Shown here: piece after piece, positions 1 through 8,773 of the stretch
Numbering within the stretch: the stretch's first letter is position 1
Layout: each line of letters begins with the position of its first letter
From: Hyphomicrobiales bacterium
Lineage (GTDB): Bacteria > Pseudomonadota > Alphaproteobacteria > Rhizobiales > Beijerinckiaceae
Assembly: GCA_027488155.1 (NCBI GenBank)
Contig: JAIYCE010000085.1
Location: forward strand, 1-46,018
Reading direction: 5' to 3'
DNA: 46,018 bases
The notes under the pieces: model-generated
Database searches by the model: none
Told to the model about the DNA's origin: nothing
What the model saw: only the letters and a program-made list of their open reading frames with translations
Program-made: the position numbers and the translations under genes

Positions 1-1021
1 CCTTACCGGGGACGCGGACACCGTAGCGCACGCCATCATAACGGGCGAGGTTCGACGAGGCTTCAGCCGGCGCAACGATATAGTAAGCAGGCAAAGCATA
101 TTTCGTATGCGGCAGCGAGACTTCGACAATCTCTGCACCCGCAGCACGCAACATATCCGCGCCCTTCTGCCAGAGCGCTTCGATTTCCGCCGACATGCCA
201 TCGACGCGATATTCCTTCGGAATGCCGATCTTCATGCCCTTTACGGACGCGCCGATGGCCTTTTCGTAATCAGGCACCGAGCGATCCGCAGAGGTTGAAT
301 CCTTTGGGTCGAAACCAGCCATTGAGCGCAATAGAATAGCGTTGTCGCGCACGGTTTTGGCAATTGGACCTGCTTGGTCGAGCGAGGACGCAAATGCGAC
401 GATGCCCCAACGCGAGCAACGGCCATAAGTCGGCTTGATGCCGACCGTGCCGGTAAAAGCTGCAGGCTGGCGAATCGAACCGCCCGTATCTGTTGCCGTT
501 GCGCCTAAACAGAGATTGGCCGCAACAGCCGCAGACGAACCGCCCGACGAACCGCCGGGAACGAGCTTCGCGTCGGAGCCCTTCCGCTGCCACGGAGAAA
601 CAACAGGACCAAAAGCCGAAGTCTCGTTCGACGAGCCCATCGCAAATTCGTCATTGTTCAGTTTGCCAAGCATCACAGCGCCCTCGCGCCAGAGCTGCGT
701 CGTCACGGTCGATTCATAAGGCGGGATGAAATTGCCAAGAATTTTTGAGCACGCAGTCGTGCGTGTCCCTTCAGTGGCATAGAGATCCTTGATGCCAAGC
801 GGCAAACCTTCGAGCGGTCCCGCCGTGCCTTTCGCGATACGCTCGTCAGAAGCATTTGCCATGGCGAGCGCCTTTTCCGGCGTCTCGAGGACATAGGCGT
901 TGAGCGGACGCGCCTTCTCGACAGCGTCGACAAACGCCTTGGTGATTTCAGTCGAGGATATCTTTTTGGCCGCTACCGCATCGCGCGCTTCAGCCAAAGT
1001 CATCTGGGTGAGATCGGTCAT
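1..1021 (-). CDS. gatA: Asp-tRNA(Asn)/Glu-tRNA(Gln) amidotransferase subunit A, partial
   Basis: The amidase subunit of GatCAB releases ammonia from glutamine to convert mischarged Glu-tRNA(Gln) or Asp-tRNA(Asn). The frame is open from the ATG at 1021 to the left edge with no stop, giving the first 340 residues of a protein that is normally about 490, so the C-terminal third lies outside the window. The amidase-signature catalytic triad is visible: Lys78 in GIKDLY, cis-Ser158 in PGGSSGGSS and nucleophile Ser182 in [10 protein letters not shown]. It starts 5 bases after the gatC stop on the same strand, so the two form an operon and are probably translated together. The identification is certain; only the truncation by the window edge limits it. 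Confidence 0.97.
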   Translation of the reverse strand, partial: MTDLTQMTLAEARDAVAAKKISSTEITKAFVDAVEKARPLNAYVLETPEKALAMANASDERIAKGTAGPLEGLPLGIKDLYATEGTRTTACSKILGNFIPPYESTVTTQLWREGAVMLGKLNNDEFAMGSSNETSAFGPVVSPWQRKGSDAKLVPGGSSGGSSAAVAANLCLGATATDTGGSIRQPAAFTGTVGIKPTYGRCSRWGIVAFASSLDQAGPIAKTVRDNAILLRSMAGFDPKDSTSADRSVPDYEKAIGASVKGMKIGIPKEYRVDGMSAEIEALWQKGADMLRAAGAEIVEVSLPHTKYALPAYYIVAPAEASSNLARYDGVRYGVRVPGK

Positions 1022-1026
1022 CGCGT

Positions 1027-1314
1027 TTACTCCACGACCTTCGGCACAAGGAAGAACTGATCTTCCGTAAGCGGCGCATTGGCGACGATCTTGTCCGGGT
1101 AGTGGCCATCGGTGACCTTGTCCTCGCGCTGGCGCAATTGCATCGGCGTGACGGAGGTCATCGGTTCGACATTCGCCACGTCGACTTCGTTCAACTGCTC
1201 GACGAAGGCGAGGATGGCATTCAATTCATTCTGCAAGGGCGCGATCTCGTCTTCGTTGACTGAGATGCGCGCGAGATGCGCAATGCGCCGCACCGTGGCG
1301 GAATCGACGGACAT
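1027..1314 (-). CDS. gatC: Asp/Glu-tRNA amidotransferase subunit C
   Basis: A 95-residue protein of the usual GatC length. It begins [17 protein letters not shown], the typical first helix, and has the family's central region with conserved PMTSV and [11 protein letters not shown]. GatC wraps around GatA and GatB and stabilises the complex without catalysis. It lies directly upstream of gatA with a 5-base gap, in the usual alphaproteobacterial C-A order. gatB is not in view and should lie beyond the left edge or elsewhere. The leader upstream (1315-1407) holds a perfect 8-bp palindrome that may affect its expression and is listed separately. Confidence 0.96.
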   Translation of the reverse strand: MSVDSATVRRIAHLARISVNEDEIAPLQNELNAILAFVEQLNEVDVANVEPMTSVTPMQLRQREDKVTDGHYPDKIVANAPLTEDQFFLVPKVVE

Positions 1315-1340
1315 ACTGGGATCATCCGATCTGTTGGGGT

Positions 1341-1366
1341 CGCGCGGCCTATAGCAAAGCCGCGCG
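1341..1366 (-). promoter_or_regulatory. Perfect palindrome around a possible -10 box upstream of gatC
   Basis: The arms CGCGCGGC (1341-1348) and GCCGCGCG (1359-1366) are perfect inverted repeats separated by 10 bases. On the minus strand the loop reads TTTGCTATAG, which resembles an extended -10 element (TGnTATAGG). The site is 27-52 bases upstream of the gatC start. It could be an operator laid over the promoter or a hairpin in the leader. No good -35 box is present, so the promoter call is weak. Confidence 0.35.
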
Positions 1367-1379
1367 GAAATGGCGAGTG

Positions 1380-1399
1380 CGGGGGCCTTTTGGCCCCCG
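1380..1399 (-). terminator. Hairpin after the UPF0173 hydrolase gene
   Basis: Perfect 8-bp stem (CGGGGGCC / GGCCCCCG) with a 4-base loop, starting 8 bases after the hydrolase stop codon on the minus strand. No T-run follows, so it may be a weak or Rho-assisted terminator, or a 3' stabilising hairpin between the hydrolase and gatC. Confidence 0.5.
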
Positions 1400-1407
1400 T
1401 CGGCGGG

Positions 1408-2103
1408 TCAAAGCGTGACCGGCATACCTTTTTGCGGCACCACCGCCTGCACTTTACCGCCCAGCGCGGTAACGAAACCATCGGCATTGGGTACGAGCAG
1501 CGGGAAGGTGGCGTAATGGCACGGAATCACGGCTTTGGCGGTAAAATAACGGGTCACCGCCATGGCCGCGACCTCGGGTCCCATCGTGAAACGGTCGCCG
1601 ATCGGGACTAGAAGCACGTCGGGTTTGTGGATCTCGTTGAGGAGCGCCATGTCGCTGAAAATGTCGGTGTCGCCCATGGCATAGACCGTCGGCTGGCCCT
1701 TGGCCTTGACGATCAGGCCGTTGGCAGAGCCGAGATCCGTCCCGTGGCCATCCTCGAAGACCGAGGATGAGTGGTCCGCCCGGACTAAAGTGACAGTGAA
1801 ACCGCCCATATCGACCGTGCCGCCCGTGTTCATCGGCTCAAACTTCTCAAGCCCCTTGGCCGCCATCCACATGCAGAGGTCGTAATTGGTGGCGACCGGC
1901 GCTCCCGTGGCCCTCGAGATCGCCACGGCATCGCCGACATGGTCGCCATGGCCGTGCGTCACCAGAATATGGGTGGTTCCGGCCCACGCCTTCGCCGGCT
2001 CGCCGTCAAAGGCGGGGTTGCCGGTAAAGAACGGGTCGATCAGGACGGTCTTGCCGTCGAACATCAGTTTGAAGGTCGAATGTCCGTACCAGACGATCTG
2101 CAT
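1408..2103 (-). CDS. UPF0173 metal-dependent hydrolase (metallo-beta-lactamase fold)
   Basis: A 231-residue cytoplasmic protein of the UPF0173 branch of the metallo-beta-lactamase superfamily. The visible metal-ligand motifs are HGHGDHVGD (around residue 50), ADHSSS (around 110), MGDTDIFSD (around 145) and IPCHYATFP (around 195). The N-terminus [11 protein letters not shown] is standard for the family, which supports the start. The substrate is not known for this family; its members act on phosphodiester or ester bonds in other branches, and I would not assign one here. It is divergent from ruvX across 122 bases. In related genomes a gene of this type commonly sits near gatCA, so this is normal core context. 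Confidence 0.92.
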   Translation of the reverse strand: MQIVWYGHSTFKLMFDGKTVLIDPFFTGNPAFDGEPAKAWAGTTHILVTHGHGDHVGDAVAISRATGAPVATNYDLCMWMAAKGLEKFEPMNTGGTVDMGGFTVTLVRADHSSSVFEDGHGTDLGSANGLIVKAKGQPTVYAMGDTDIFSDMALLNEIHKPDVLLVPIGDRFTMGPEVAAMAVTRYFTAKAVIPCHYATFPLLVPNADGFVTALGGKVQAVVPQKGMPVTL

Positions 2104-2225
2104 CTCAAAGTCTCCTCGGCGGGGCGCGTTGATCTCTCCACTTTCTAGGGCGTAACGGGTCAGAACGGGAGGGGCATGATGGCACGGCTCTTCCCGAAGC
2201 GGCGTAAACCGCGTAGAGCGCGATC

Positions 2226-2732
2226 ATGGCTGTGCCGACGATCACCCTCGATGAGATTGCCGACCTGCCGCGCGGAGCGCGGCTGATGGGCCTTGATCTG
2301 GGCACCAAGACAATCGGCCTAGCCATTTCGGATGTGGAGCGTCGGATCGCCTCACCTCTCGAAACAATCCGCCGGACAAAATTCACGACCGACGTTGAGG
2401 CCCTTCTGAAACTCGCTGAAAAGCACGGCGTGGCCGTCCTTGTCATCGGTCTTCCGCTTAACATGGATGGCAGTGAGGGTCCGCGCGTTCAGGCCACGAA
2501 ATCCTTCTCGCGCAACCTCGCGCAGAAGACCGATCTGCCGCAATTCTTCTGGGACGAGCGGCTTTCCACCGCAGCCGTCACCCGCACGTTGCTCGAAGCC
2601 GATGCCTCGCGTGCACGGCGTAGCGAACTCGTCGACAAAATGGCGGCCGCCTTCATTCTGCAAGGGGTGATCGATCGCGTCGCGACGCTTCACCGAACCC
2701 GCCAGTTGGAGTCCCCCGATGACAATGCATGA
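2226..2732 (+). CDS. ruvX: Putative pre-16S rRNA nuclease / Holliday junction resolvase-like YqgF
   Basis: A 168-residue protein with an RNase H-like fold. The first catalytic strand reads [15 protein letters not shown] near residue 23, followed by [15 protein letters not shown] and [11 protein letters not shown], and a C-terminal [11 protein letters not shown] helix. YqgF is needed for maturation of the 16S rRNA 5' end in E. coli and was first proposed as a junction resolvase. A slightly extended N-terminus ([20 protein letters not shown]) precedes the fold, as is usual in Rhizobiales. Its 3' end overlaps the next gene by 14 bases, which implies co-translation. Confidence 0.94.
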   Translation: MAVPTITLDEIADLPRGARLMGLDLGTKTIGLAISDVERRIASPLETIRRTKFTTDVEALLKLAEKHGVAVLVIGLPLNMDGSEGPRVQATKSFSRNLAQKTDLPQFFWDERLSTAAVTRTLLEADASRARRSELVDKMAAAFILQGVIDRVATLHRTRQLESPDDNA

Positions 2733-3651
2733 CGTGCTGGCCGCGCTGGTGCCGGTGTTCCTGATCATTGTGGTCGGCTGGGGTACGAAAGCGCGCGGCA
2801 TTATCAGCGCAGGGCAATGGGATGGTTTCGAGAAGGTCACCTATTTCATTCTCTTTCCAGCGGTGATCATCGAAACGCTCGTGCGCTCGGATCTGCAGTC
2901 GGTGCCTTTTGCGGCTATGGGCGCGTCGCTGGTCGGTGCGATTCTGATGATGAGCGCGCTCCTGATCCTGTTCCGCCAGCCGGTACAGCGTTGGCTTGCG
3001 ATGAGCGGGCCGTCCTTCACATCGTTGTTTCAAGGCGCAACGCGTTGGAACACTTTTGTCGCATTGTCGATGACGGCAAGCCTTTTCGGCAAGGCGGGAA
3101 CCACACTCTGCGCCGTTGCCATTGCGGCGATGATCCCGCTGCTTAACGTACTCGCTCTATTCGTTCTGTCGCGTTATGCAGCACCGGCGAAACTCTCGCC
3201 ACGAGCTTTCATTATCACACTGATCAAAAATCCGTTCATCTGGTCCTGCGCCATCGGTATTGCCATCAACCTCTCTGGATGGAAGCCGACAGGTCCCATC
3301 ATGACAACAGCGGAGATGATCGGTCGTGCCTCGCTTGCGGGCGGACTTCTCTGCGTCGGAGCGGGGCTGGAAATCGGAAAAATCGCGAAGCCGCATCTCA
3401 GCGTGTATGTGTCTTCAGTGCTGAAATTGGCGCTTATGCCACTGATGGCTGTGACGCTCGGCCACCTCTTCGGGCTCGATGCAACAGCGATTGCCGTCGT
3501 TGCGATTTGTGCCTCGGTGCCGACAGCGTCGGGCGGTTATGTGCTTGCCCGACAAATGGGCGGCGATGCGCCTTTGATGGCGGAAATGATCACGGTGCAA
3601 ACGCTGATCGCCATGGCGTCCATGCCGATTGTACTCGCCCTCGCGATCTGA
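2719..3651 (+). CDS. AEC (auxin efflux carrier) family transporter
   Basis: A 310-residue inner-membrane protein with about ten hydrophobic segments arranged as two five-helix bundles. The conserved GLxFP-type motif of the first bundle appears as [12 protein letters not shown], and the second bundle carries [23 protein letters not shown] members carry malonate, malate or other organic acids, and in plants auxin; the substrate here cannot be read from sequence. The start overlaps the end of ruvX by 14 bases; a second ATG two codons later (2725) is an alternative. The pairing with ruvX is probably positional rather than functional. Confidence 0.9.
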   Translation: MTMHDVLAALVPVFLIIVVGWGTKARGIISAGQWDGFEKVTYFILFPAVIIETLVRSDLQSVPFAAMGASLVGAILMMSALLILFRQPVQRWLAMSGPSFTSLFQGATRWNTFVALSMTASLFGKAGTTLCAVAIAAMIPLLNVLALFVLSRYAAPAKLSPRAFIITLIKNPFIWSCAIGIAINLSGWKPTGPIMTTAEMIGRASLAGGLLCVGAGLEIGKIAKPHLSVYVSSVLKLALMPLMAVTLGHLFGLDATAIAVVAICASVPTASGGYVLARQMGGDAPLMAEMITVQTLIAMASMPIVLALAI

Positions 3652-3663
3652 ATTCACTCCCTT

Positions 3664-3759
3664 ATACAATCATAGGTTGTATTAATCGGCCCAAGCTAAA
3701 CGGGTTGAAAAATACAATTTTGTGTCTAATAATAATCGGGAGACAGTTTACGGTTGTAT
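3664..3759 (+). repeat. Four ATACAA/TTGTAT elements flanking a promoter
   Basis: The hexamer ATACAA occurs at 3664-3669 and 3712-3717 and its complement TTGTAT at 3677-3682 and 3754-3759. The first pair forms an inverted repeat with 7 bases between the arms. One copy lies inside the -35/-10 spacer of the promoter at 3705-3733 and another in the leader. This looks like a multi-site operator, though the binding protein is unknown. Confidence 0.5.
3705..3733 (+). promoter_or_regulatory. Near-consensus sigma70-type promoter of the small gene at 3805
   Basis: TTGAAA (3705-3710), 17 bases, then AATAAT (3728-3733). Each box matches 5 of 6 consensus positions, which is rare in this GC-rich genome. 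Transcription would start near 3740, giving a leader of about 65 bases. Confidence 0.6.
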
Positions 3760-3804
3760 TGTTGCGTTGCGTGTCCCCATCCCTGCCTTGGAAGGGCCCT
3801 TCGC

Positions 3805-4050
3805 ATGCAGACCGCCAAAATCATTTCATCGCCGCCCACTACGCCCGCCTTTTCCCGCGTTACCGCGCAATCGGCTGCAGCTACCGCGCGCCGCGCGAAG
3901 CGGGTTGCCGCGCTTGCCCATCTCGGGCCCGAACTTGAAGCGCTGACACAAGAAGCAAAAGATTCGGGGCTCGGGCTGATCGGCTATTTCCTCGATATGG
4001 CGATCTACGAAATCAAGCGCGAGCAGGAGACGCTCGCAAACAAACCCTAA
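3805..4050 (+). CDS. Small conserved-looking protein of unknown function
   Basis: An 81-residue protein that I cannot assign to a named family. The N-terminal half is rich in Ala, Thr, Ser and Arg. The C-terminal half (EALTQEAKDSGLGLIGYFLD onward) is predicted to be helical and amphipathic and ends in a charged EIKREQE segment. There is no signal peptide, so it should be cytoplasmic. The frame is open upstream to 3754, but I prefer the ATG at 3805 because GGAAGG lies 9 bases before it and because the -10 box at 3728 leaves room for a leader. The stop codon (4048-4050) directly abuts the dprA stop on the other strand. It has its own strong promoter, which suggests high or tightly switched expression. 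Confidence 0.7.
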   Translation: MQTAKIISSPPTTPAFSRVTAQSAAATARRAKRVAALAHLGPELEALTQEAKDSGLGLIGYFLDMAIYEIKREQETLANKP

Positions 4051-5268
4051 TCACCGCAATGAGACCAAACCCGATCCGTGCCTTTCGATCCGCCCCGCGA
4101 GATCGAGGTCGACGAGGGTAGCGTTGACGGTCGCCGGACTCAGTCCAGACAAGCGGACGAGTGCGTCGACGGGTACGGGCGACGGCCCCATGAGCGCCGT
4201 CAGAACCGCCGCCGGATCTCTCCTCTCCGGCGGCGGTTCGTCTTGGGCGGGCACGTCGAGAAGCGTGGCTTCCTTTTCGGCAAAAGCCGGTTCATCGCCA
4301 GCAAACAATTCGAGTTCATCCCAGAGCGGCTGCGGCTCGCGGCTATAAGGATCTTCATCGACGCCTTCAGGCGGCGGCTCGCGCCCGATCAGTGGCTCGA
4401 CAACACGCACGATATCTTCCGCTGAGGTGGCGAGGTTCGCGCCGTCGCGCAAGAGATCGTTTGCGCCTTCAGCGCGCGGGTCGAGCGGAGAACCCGGCAC
4501 GGCAAACACTTCACGCCCCTGTTCCAAGGCAAAACGCGTTGTGATGAGAGAGCCTGAGCGGCGCGCCGCTTCCACAACGACGACGCCCAGCGCAAGGCCG
4601 GAGACGATGCGGTTGCGGCGTGGGAAATCGCGGCTGCGCGGCTCCCAACCCAAAGGCATTTCGGAGATGAGGCATCCTTCCACCGCCAGGCGCTCGGCAA
4701 GGGCACGATTCTCAGAGGGATAGATGTGATCGAGACCGCCTGCGAAAACGGCGATCGTACCGGTCGGAAGCGCGGCGATGTGGGCTTTCGTATCGATGCC
4801 ACGGGCCAAACCCGAAACAATGATGAAACCTGCGCGACCCAAATCGGCTGAGAGGCGCTCGGCCATCAGAAGGCCAGTCGCCGATGCGTTGCGCGCACCC
4901 ACCATGGCGAGCGATGGACGAGATGCCAATTCAGTCCGCCCCTGCATACAGATGACGGGCGGTGCTGCAGGGATTGCAGCGAGACGGCGGGGATAGTCCG
5001 GTTCGCCCATCGCGACAAAGACCGCACCCAATTTCGTTGCGCGTTGGATCTCACGCTCGATTTCGCCGCGCGCGGGAATGCGGATCGTCTTACCGCGTTC
5101 GGCGAGCAGAGCCGGCAATGCTTCGAGTGCGTTCGACGCACCGCCAAAACGATTTACGAGGGAGCGGAAGGTGAGAGGCCCGACACTTTCAGAACGGATC
5201 AGGCGCAGCCAATCGATCCGTTGCTCATCGGTGAGACGCTGACCCGTGGCGCGTCCCGTCTCCGTCAT
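4051..5268 (-). CDS. dprA: DNA-processing protein DprA
   Basis: A 405-residue protein that binds incoming single-stranded DNA during natural transformation and loads RecA. From the start there is an N-terminal helical (SAM-like) region with [20 protein letters not shown]. The Rossmann fold (about residues 100-310) carries [44 protein letters not shown] and [14 protein letters not shown]-terminal winged helix reads [20 protein letters not shown]. The frame is open to 5562, but the ATG at 5268 fits the family N-terminus and overlaps the plsY stop by 4 bases, implying translational coupling. Many non-competent bacteria keep dprA, so its presence does not prove competence. The stop abuts the convergent gene. 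Confidence 0.95.
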   Translation of the reverse strand: MTETGRATGQRLTDEQRIDWLRLIRSESVGPLTFRSLVNRFGGASNALEALPALLAERGKTIRIPARGEIEREIQRATKLGAVFVAMGEPDYPRRLAAIPAAPPVICMQGRTELASRPSLAMVGARNASATGLLMAERLSADLGRAGFIIVSGLARGIDTKAHIAALPTGTIAVFAGGLDHIYPSENRALAERLAVEGCLISEMPLGWEPRSRDFPRRNRIVSGLALGVVVVEAARRSGSLITTRFALEQGREVFAVPGSPLDPRAEGANDLLRDGANLATSAEDIVRVVEPLIGREPPPEGVDEDPYSREPQPLWDELELFAGDEPAFAEKEATLLDVPAQDEPPPERRDPAAVLTALMGPSPVPVDALVRLSGLSPATVNATLVDLDLAGRIERHGSGLVSLR

Positions 5269-5870
5269 GAGCTGCCGATCTTGCCTTCCGTGCCAGCGCG
5301 CAGACGCTGAATGTTTTGCGCATGCTTCCAAAAGAGAAGCACAGTGAGAACGACGAAGAGCATCGCCGCTGCATGATCGCCCGCCGCGTAAAGACCAATC
5401 GGCGTGCAAGCGCTCGCTACCAGCGCCGACAAGGACGAATAGCGCGTGAGATAGGCGACACCGAGCCAAATGCCACAAAAACCGAGTGCCGCCGGCCAAG
5501 CGAGCCCGAGCAAAACGCCGATATAGGTGGCGACGCCTTTGCCGCCTTTGAACTTCAACCACACCGGAAACAAATGCCCAAGAAAAGCGAAGAGACCTGC
5601 CACGAGTCCCGCCTCATAGCCGCCGAAGGCCTTGGCGAATATGACCGCGACGGTGCCTTTGAGGGCATCGCCCAAAAGGGTCAGAGCCGCGAGCTTCTTG
5701 TTGCCCGTGCGTAGCACATTGGTCGCGCCGATATTGCCCGACCCGATCGTGCGGATGTCCTGCGTACCCGCCATTTTGGTGAGAACAAGTCCGAAAGGAA
5801 TCGAGCCCATGAGATAACCGAAGACGGTAGCAGCGATGAGAATGGACAGCGACATTGGCGCGACCTTCAC
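5265..5870 (-). CDS. plsY: Glycerol-3-phosphate acyltransferase PlsY
   Basis: A 201-residue inner-membrane enzyme that transfers the acyl group from acyl-phosphate to glycerol-3-phosphate, the first step of phospholipid synthesis. Family motifs are clear: [14 protein letters not shown] near residue 22, [16 protein letters not shown] near 40-55, and [16 protein letters not shown] near 100-115. Several hydrophobic segments account for the rest. It lies between pyrC (44 bases upstream) and dprA (4-base overlap), which is the normal Rhizobiales order, although here the whole block points away from topA. Confidence 0.96.
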   Translation of the reverse strand: MKVAPMSLSILIAATVFGYLMGSIPFGLVLTKMAGTQDIRTIGSGNIGATNVLRTGNKKLAALTLLGDALKGTVAVIFAKAFGGYEAGLVAGLFAFLGHLFPVWLKFKGGKGVATYIGVLLGLAWPAALGFCGIWLGVAYLTRYSSLSALVASACTPIGLYAAGDHAAAMLFVVLTVLLFWKHAQNIQRLRAGTEGKIGSS

Positions 5871-5914
5871 TCCTTCATTGGAAACGGGACGGAGCGATCC
5901 GTCACACCGTCCAA

Positions 5915-7195
5915 TCAGACAGTATCTTGAGAGTAGATGATTTCACCGCCGACAATCGTGACGTGTACACGGCCTTGCAGCCTTGCACCCTCGAACGGCG
6001 TGTTGTGGCATTTCGAATGAAGGCTTTCGGCATCGAGCACGAAAGGCTCGTCGGGATCGAATAGGATAAGGTCGGCAGGTGCACCTTCAGCGAGCTGTCC
6101 CTGTTCGAGTTTCAACAGCGTCGCGGGCGTCGTGCTCATGGCTTGCAAAAGGCGCGGCAGCGTTACATCGCCATTGTGAACGAGGCGCAAGCCAGCGGCG
6201 AGCATCGTCTCAAGGCCGATTGCGCCCGGTGCAGCTTCTGCGAAGGGTTGGCGCTTAACTTCGACGTCCTGCGGATCGTGATCCGATACGATCACATCGA
6301 TCACGCCGCGCGCGAGCGCATCGACAAGCACAACACGCTCATCCTCATGCCGCAAAGGGGGATTGAGTTTGAGGAACGTACGGTAATCGCCAATGTCGTT
6401 TTCGTTCAGCGTGAGATGATTGATCGACACGCCGCAGGAGACGGATAAGCCATCCTTCTTCGCCTGCTCGATCAGGCGCACGGATTCTTCGCAGGAAATC
6501 ATGGCGGCGTGGTAGCGCGCACCCGTCAGACGCACGAGACGTAGATCGCGTTCGAGCATAATCGTTTCAGCTTCGCGCGGAATTCCGATGAGACCGAGGC
6601 GCGTCGACAATTCGCCTTCATTCATCACGCCCTCGCCCGCAAGATCGCGGTCGCGCGGAAAATGCATGATGAGCACGCCCAATTCCTTGGCATACACAAG
6701 CAGGCGGCGGAACACTTGCGCATTACGGATCGAATGCGAACCATCCGTGAAGGCCACTGCACCCGCATCGGAGAGCAGCGACAATTCGGCAATTTCCTTG
6801 CCTTCAAGTCCCTTCGTCAAAGCCGCTGTCGGCAGGATGCGGACCTTCGCCGTGTCGCGGGCGCGACGCATGATAAAATCGACCACCGCCGGATCGTCAA
6901 CGGGCGGATTTGTTTCAGGCATACAGAGCACACTTGTGACACCACCGATCGCAGCAGCCTGCGATGCAGAAGCGAGCGTCTCGCGATATTCGGCCCCCGG
7001 CTCGCCAATAAAGGCGCGCATGTCGATAAGTCCCGGTGCAAGCACGCGGCCTTGGGCGTCGATTGTGCGATCGGCTTTGGCTGCGACGATCCCGAGTTTG
7101 GCGATGCGGCCATGCTCGATGAGACAATCGCCCTTCGTTTCTCCGCCTGTGGCGGGATCGATCAGGCGGGCATTGCGGATGAGGAGCGAGGTCAT
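5915..7195 (-). CDS. pyrC: Dihydroorotase-like protein with degenerate metal site
   Basis: A 426-residue protein of the class I dihydroorotase/allantoinase branch of the amidohydrolases, starting [14 protein letters not shown]. An active class I enzyme has DxHxHxREPG at the end of the first barrel strand; here it is [10 protein letters not shown], with Arg60 and Phe62 where the two zinc-binding His should be. The later HAPH-type motif reads SDHDPQD. Similar His-less sequences occur widely in Alphaproteobacteria as I recall, and inactive PyrC' subunits in Pseudomonas hold ATCase in a large complex; the 4-base gap to pyrB suits that role. Whether it still makes dihydroorotate is open. The frame runs up to 7258, but the ATG at 7195 fits the family start. 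Confidence 0.88.
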   Translation of the reverse strand: MTSLLIRNARLIDPATGGETKGDCLIEHGRIAKLGIVAAKADRTIDAQGRVLAPGLIDMRAFIGEPGAEYRETLASASQAAAIGGVTSVLCMPETNPPVDDPAVVDFIMRRARDTAKVRILPTAALTKGLEGKEIAELSLLSDAGAVAFTDGSHSIRNAQVFRRLLVYAKELGVLIMHFPRDRDLAGEGVMNEGELSTRLGLIGIPREAETIMLERDLRLVRLTGARYHAAMISCEESVRLIEQAKKDGLSVSCGVSINHLTLNENDIGDYRTFLKLNPPLRHEDERVVLVDALARGVIDVIVSDHDPQDVEVKRQPFAEAAPGAIGLETMLAAGLRLVHNGDVTLPRLLQAMSTTPATLLKLEQGQLAEGAPADLILFDPDEPFVLDAESLHSKCHNTPFEGARLQGRVHVTIVGGEIIYSQDTV

Positions 7196-7199
7196 CGGA

Positions 7200-8147
7200 T
7201 CATCCGTTCGGCAAATGGGAGGCGAGCGCTTCGAGAACGGCCATGCGGACGGCGACACCCATCTCGACCTGTTCGCGGATCAAGGACTGGGCGCCATCGG
7301 CAATATCGGAGGCGATCTCGACGCCGCGGTTCATCGGCCCGGGATGCATCACGAGCGCGTCGGGTTTGGCGAAAGCGAGTTTTTCTGCATCCAGCCCGTA
7401 GCGGCGGAAATACTCGCGTACGGAGGGAACGAAGGCGCCATGCATGCGCTCGCGCTGGAGGCGCAGCATCATCACGATGTCGGCGTCACGCAGGCCTTCC
7501 TTCATATTGGTGAAGACTGTGACGCCCATACGTTCAATGCCCGGCGGGATTAGGGTGGCCGGACCGACGACACGGACCTCAGCACCCAAGGCGTTGAGCA
7601 GAATGATGTTCGAGCGAGCGACGCGGGAATGCAGGATGTCGCCGCAGATGGCGACGACGAGGCCGCGGATCTTGCCCTTGTTACGACGGATGGTGAGCGC
7701 GTCGAGCAGCGCTTGGGTCGGATGCTCATGAGCGCCATCGCCCGCATTGATGACCGAGCAATCGACTTTGCGGGCAAGGAGATTGACCGCGCCTGCTGCA
7801 TGATGGCGGACGACAATCAAATCGGGCCGCATCGCATTCAAAGTCATAGCCGTGTCGATCAGGGTCTCGCCCTTTTTGATCGAGGATGAGCTGACCGACA
7901 TATTCATGACGTCGGCCCCGAGCCGCTTGCCAGCAAGCTCAAAGGAAGCCTGTGTGCGGGTGGATGCTTCGAAGAACAGGTTGATCTGTGTCCGGCCCCG
8001 CAGGGTCGCCTTCTTCTTCTCGACCTGACGAGAGACGGCGACGGCCTCCTCCGAAAGACCCAAAAGGACCTCGATATCGCCGGGCGATAGGCCCTCGATG
8101 CCAAGAAGATGGCGGTGCGGAAAAAGGGGGGTGCCAGAAGCGCTCAT
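7200..8147 (-). CDS. pyrB: Aspartate carbamoyltransferase catalytic subunit
   Basis: A 315-residue enzyme joining carbamoyl phosphate and aspartate, the committed step of pyrimidine synthesis. Diagnostic motifs are [20 protein letters not shown] (carbamoyl-phosphate binding STRT), [13 protein letters not shown] (active-site Lys), [12 protein letters not shown], and [11 protein letters not shown] near the C-terminus. The frame extends to a GTG at 8207, but I choose the ATG at 8147 because [20 protein letters not shown] matches the usual N-terminus. It heads a minus-strand block pyrB-pyrC-plsY-dprA. No pyrI regulatory gene is present, as expected for this group. Confidence 0.95.
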   Translation of the reverse strand: MSASGTPLFPHRHLLGIEGLSPGDIEVLLGLSEEAVAVSRQVEKKKATLRGRTQINLFFEASTRTQASFELAGKRLGADVMNMSVSSSSIKKGETLIDTAMTLNAMRPDLIVVRHHAAGAVNLLARKVDCSVINAGDGAHEHPTQALLDALTIRRNKGKIRGLVVAICGDILHSRVARSNIILLNALGAEVRVVGPATLIPPGIERMGVTVFTNMKEGLRDADIVMMLRLQRERMHGAFVPSVREYFRRYGLDAEKLAFAKPDALVMHPGPMNRGVEIASDIADGAQSLIREQVEMGVAVRMAVLEALASHLPNG

Positions 8148-8216
8148 TAAAGTGAGGGCTATAGGTGGAATCGCGTGAGGCGGCAAGGACAGGTTGGCGG
8201 GAGGCACCCCGTCATT

Positions 8217-8552
8217 TCACAGCATCGGCCGCTCACGCGGATAGGCTGTGACGAAACGAAAGGCGCCGTCGGCTTCAATCCACACGGTGCGAACACAATA
8301 TGCACCTCCCTTTGGGGTCTGTGGTAAGGCACACTCAAAGATGATTTTTCGGCCATAGCCATGGCGGTGGATTTCATCGGTAAGTCGGGACGCTGAAACG
8401 GCGTGAGCAATCAATGCTCGCCTTAAGCCTTAGGGATCAGCAACCGAAAACCCTAAAGCTTGAAAGAAAGCCGCTTGCCCCCGCGCCTCGGTTGAGCCCG
8501 AAGAGTTCAGCAGGTAGCGCGTTATCTTGTTGTCATCGATGGTGAAGCGCAA
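8217..8552 (-). pseudogene. DUF6883-type gene interrupted by one in-frame stop
   Basis: Reading from TTG at 8552 gives about 111 codons with a single in-frame TAA at 8430-8432 (codon 41). Before the stop the frame encodes KITRYLLNSSGSTEARGQ then AAFFQALGFSVADP. After it the same frame continues GLRRALIAHAV and ends CVRTVWIEADGAF then RFVTAYPRERPML. This matches my memory of DUF6883: a YLLS..HP-G.-KA.FF..LGF start and a V.TVW....G.PR.VTAYP end. The frame is otherwise intact, so the break is recent, a sequencing error, or (less likely) recoded; CAA to TAA would explain it. It follows the DUF4926 gene by 5 bases, and these two families are often paired, possibly as a toxin-antitoxin-like or immunity module, though that role is not established. 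Confidence 0.75.
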
Positions 8553-8557
8553 AATAG

Positions 8558-8773
8558 TCAGTGAAGGTCTTGGCCCAAAACTGTCACAACCGCCGGTTGC
8601 GGGGACAGAAACTCGAACTCAAACGCCAAGCCGTCTGGATGACACCAGACAATCACGCCACGGGTCCCAACCGGATAAACGATCCCATCCTTGCTGATTG
8701 AACGCGCAAGATGAACCTCATCCAATTCGACGAGGAGGCGGTTCAGGCGAGATGGGTTGATCGTCTTGAGCAT
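8558..8773 (-). CDS. DUF4926 domain-containing protein
   Basis: A 71-residue protein. Residues 17-70 carry the DUF4926 pattern: LDEVHLARSI, then YPVGTRGVIVWCHPDG, then FEFEFLSPQPAVVTVLGQDL, that is a small beta-barrel-like fold with a G-T-x-G-x-I-V turn and an E-F-E-F strand. No biochemical role is established for the family. It is the upstream partner of the broken DUF6883 gene and stops 5 bases before its TTG start. The ATG at 8773 is the only reasonable start; the short basic N-terminal stretch MLKTINPSRLNRLLVE precedes the domain. Confidence 0.75.
   Translation of the reverse strand: MLKTINPSRLNRLLVELDEVHLARSISKDGIVYPVGTRGVIVWCHPDGLAFEFEFLSPQPAVVTVLGQDLH

Noticed and set aside
5269-5562. 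Upstream extension of dprA by 98 codons
   Set aside because: The extension overlaps plsY completely, is Arg/Ser/His-rich and does not fit DprA; the ATGA overlap at 5265-5268 explains the true start.
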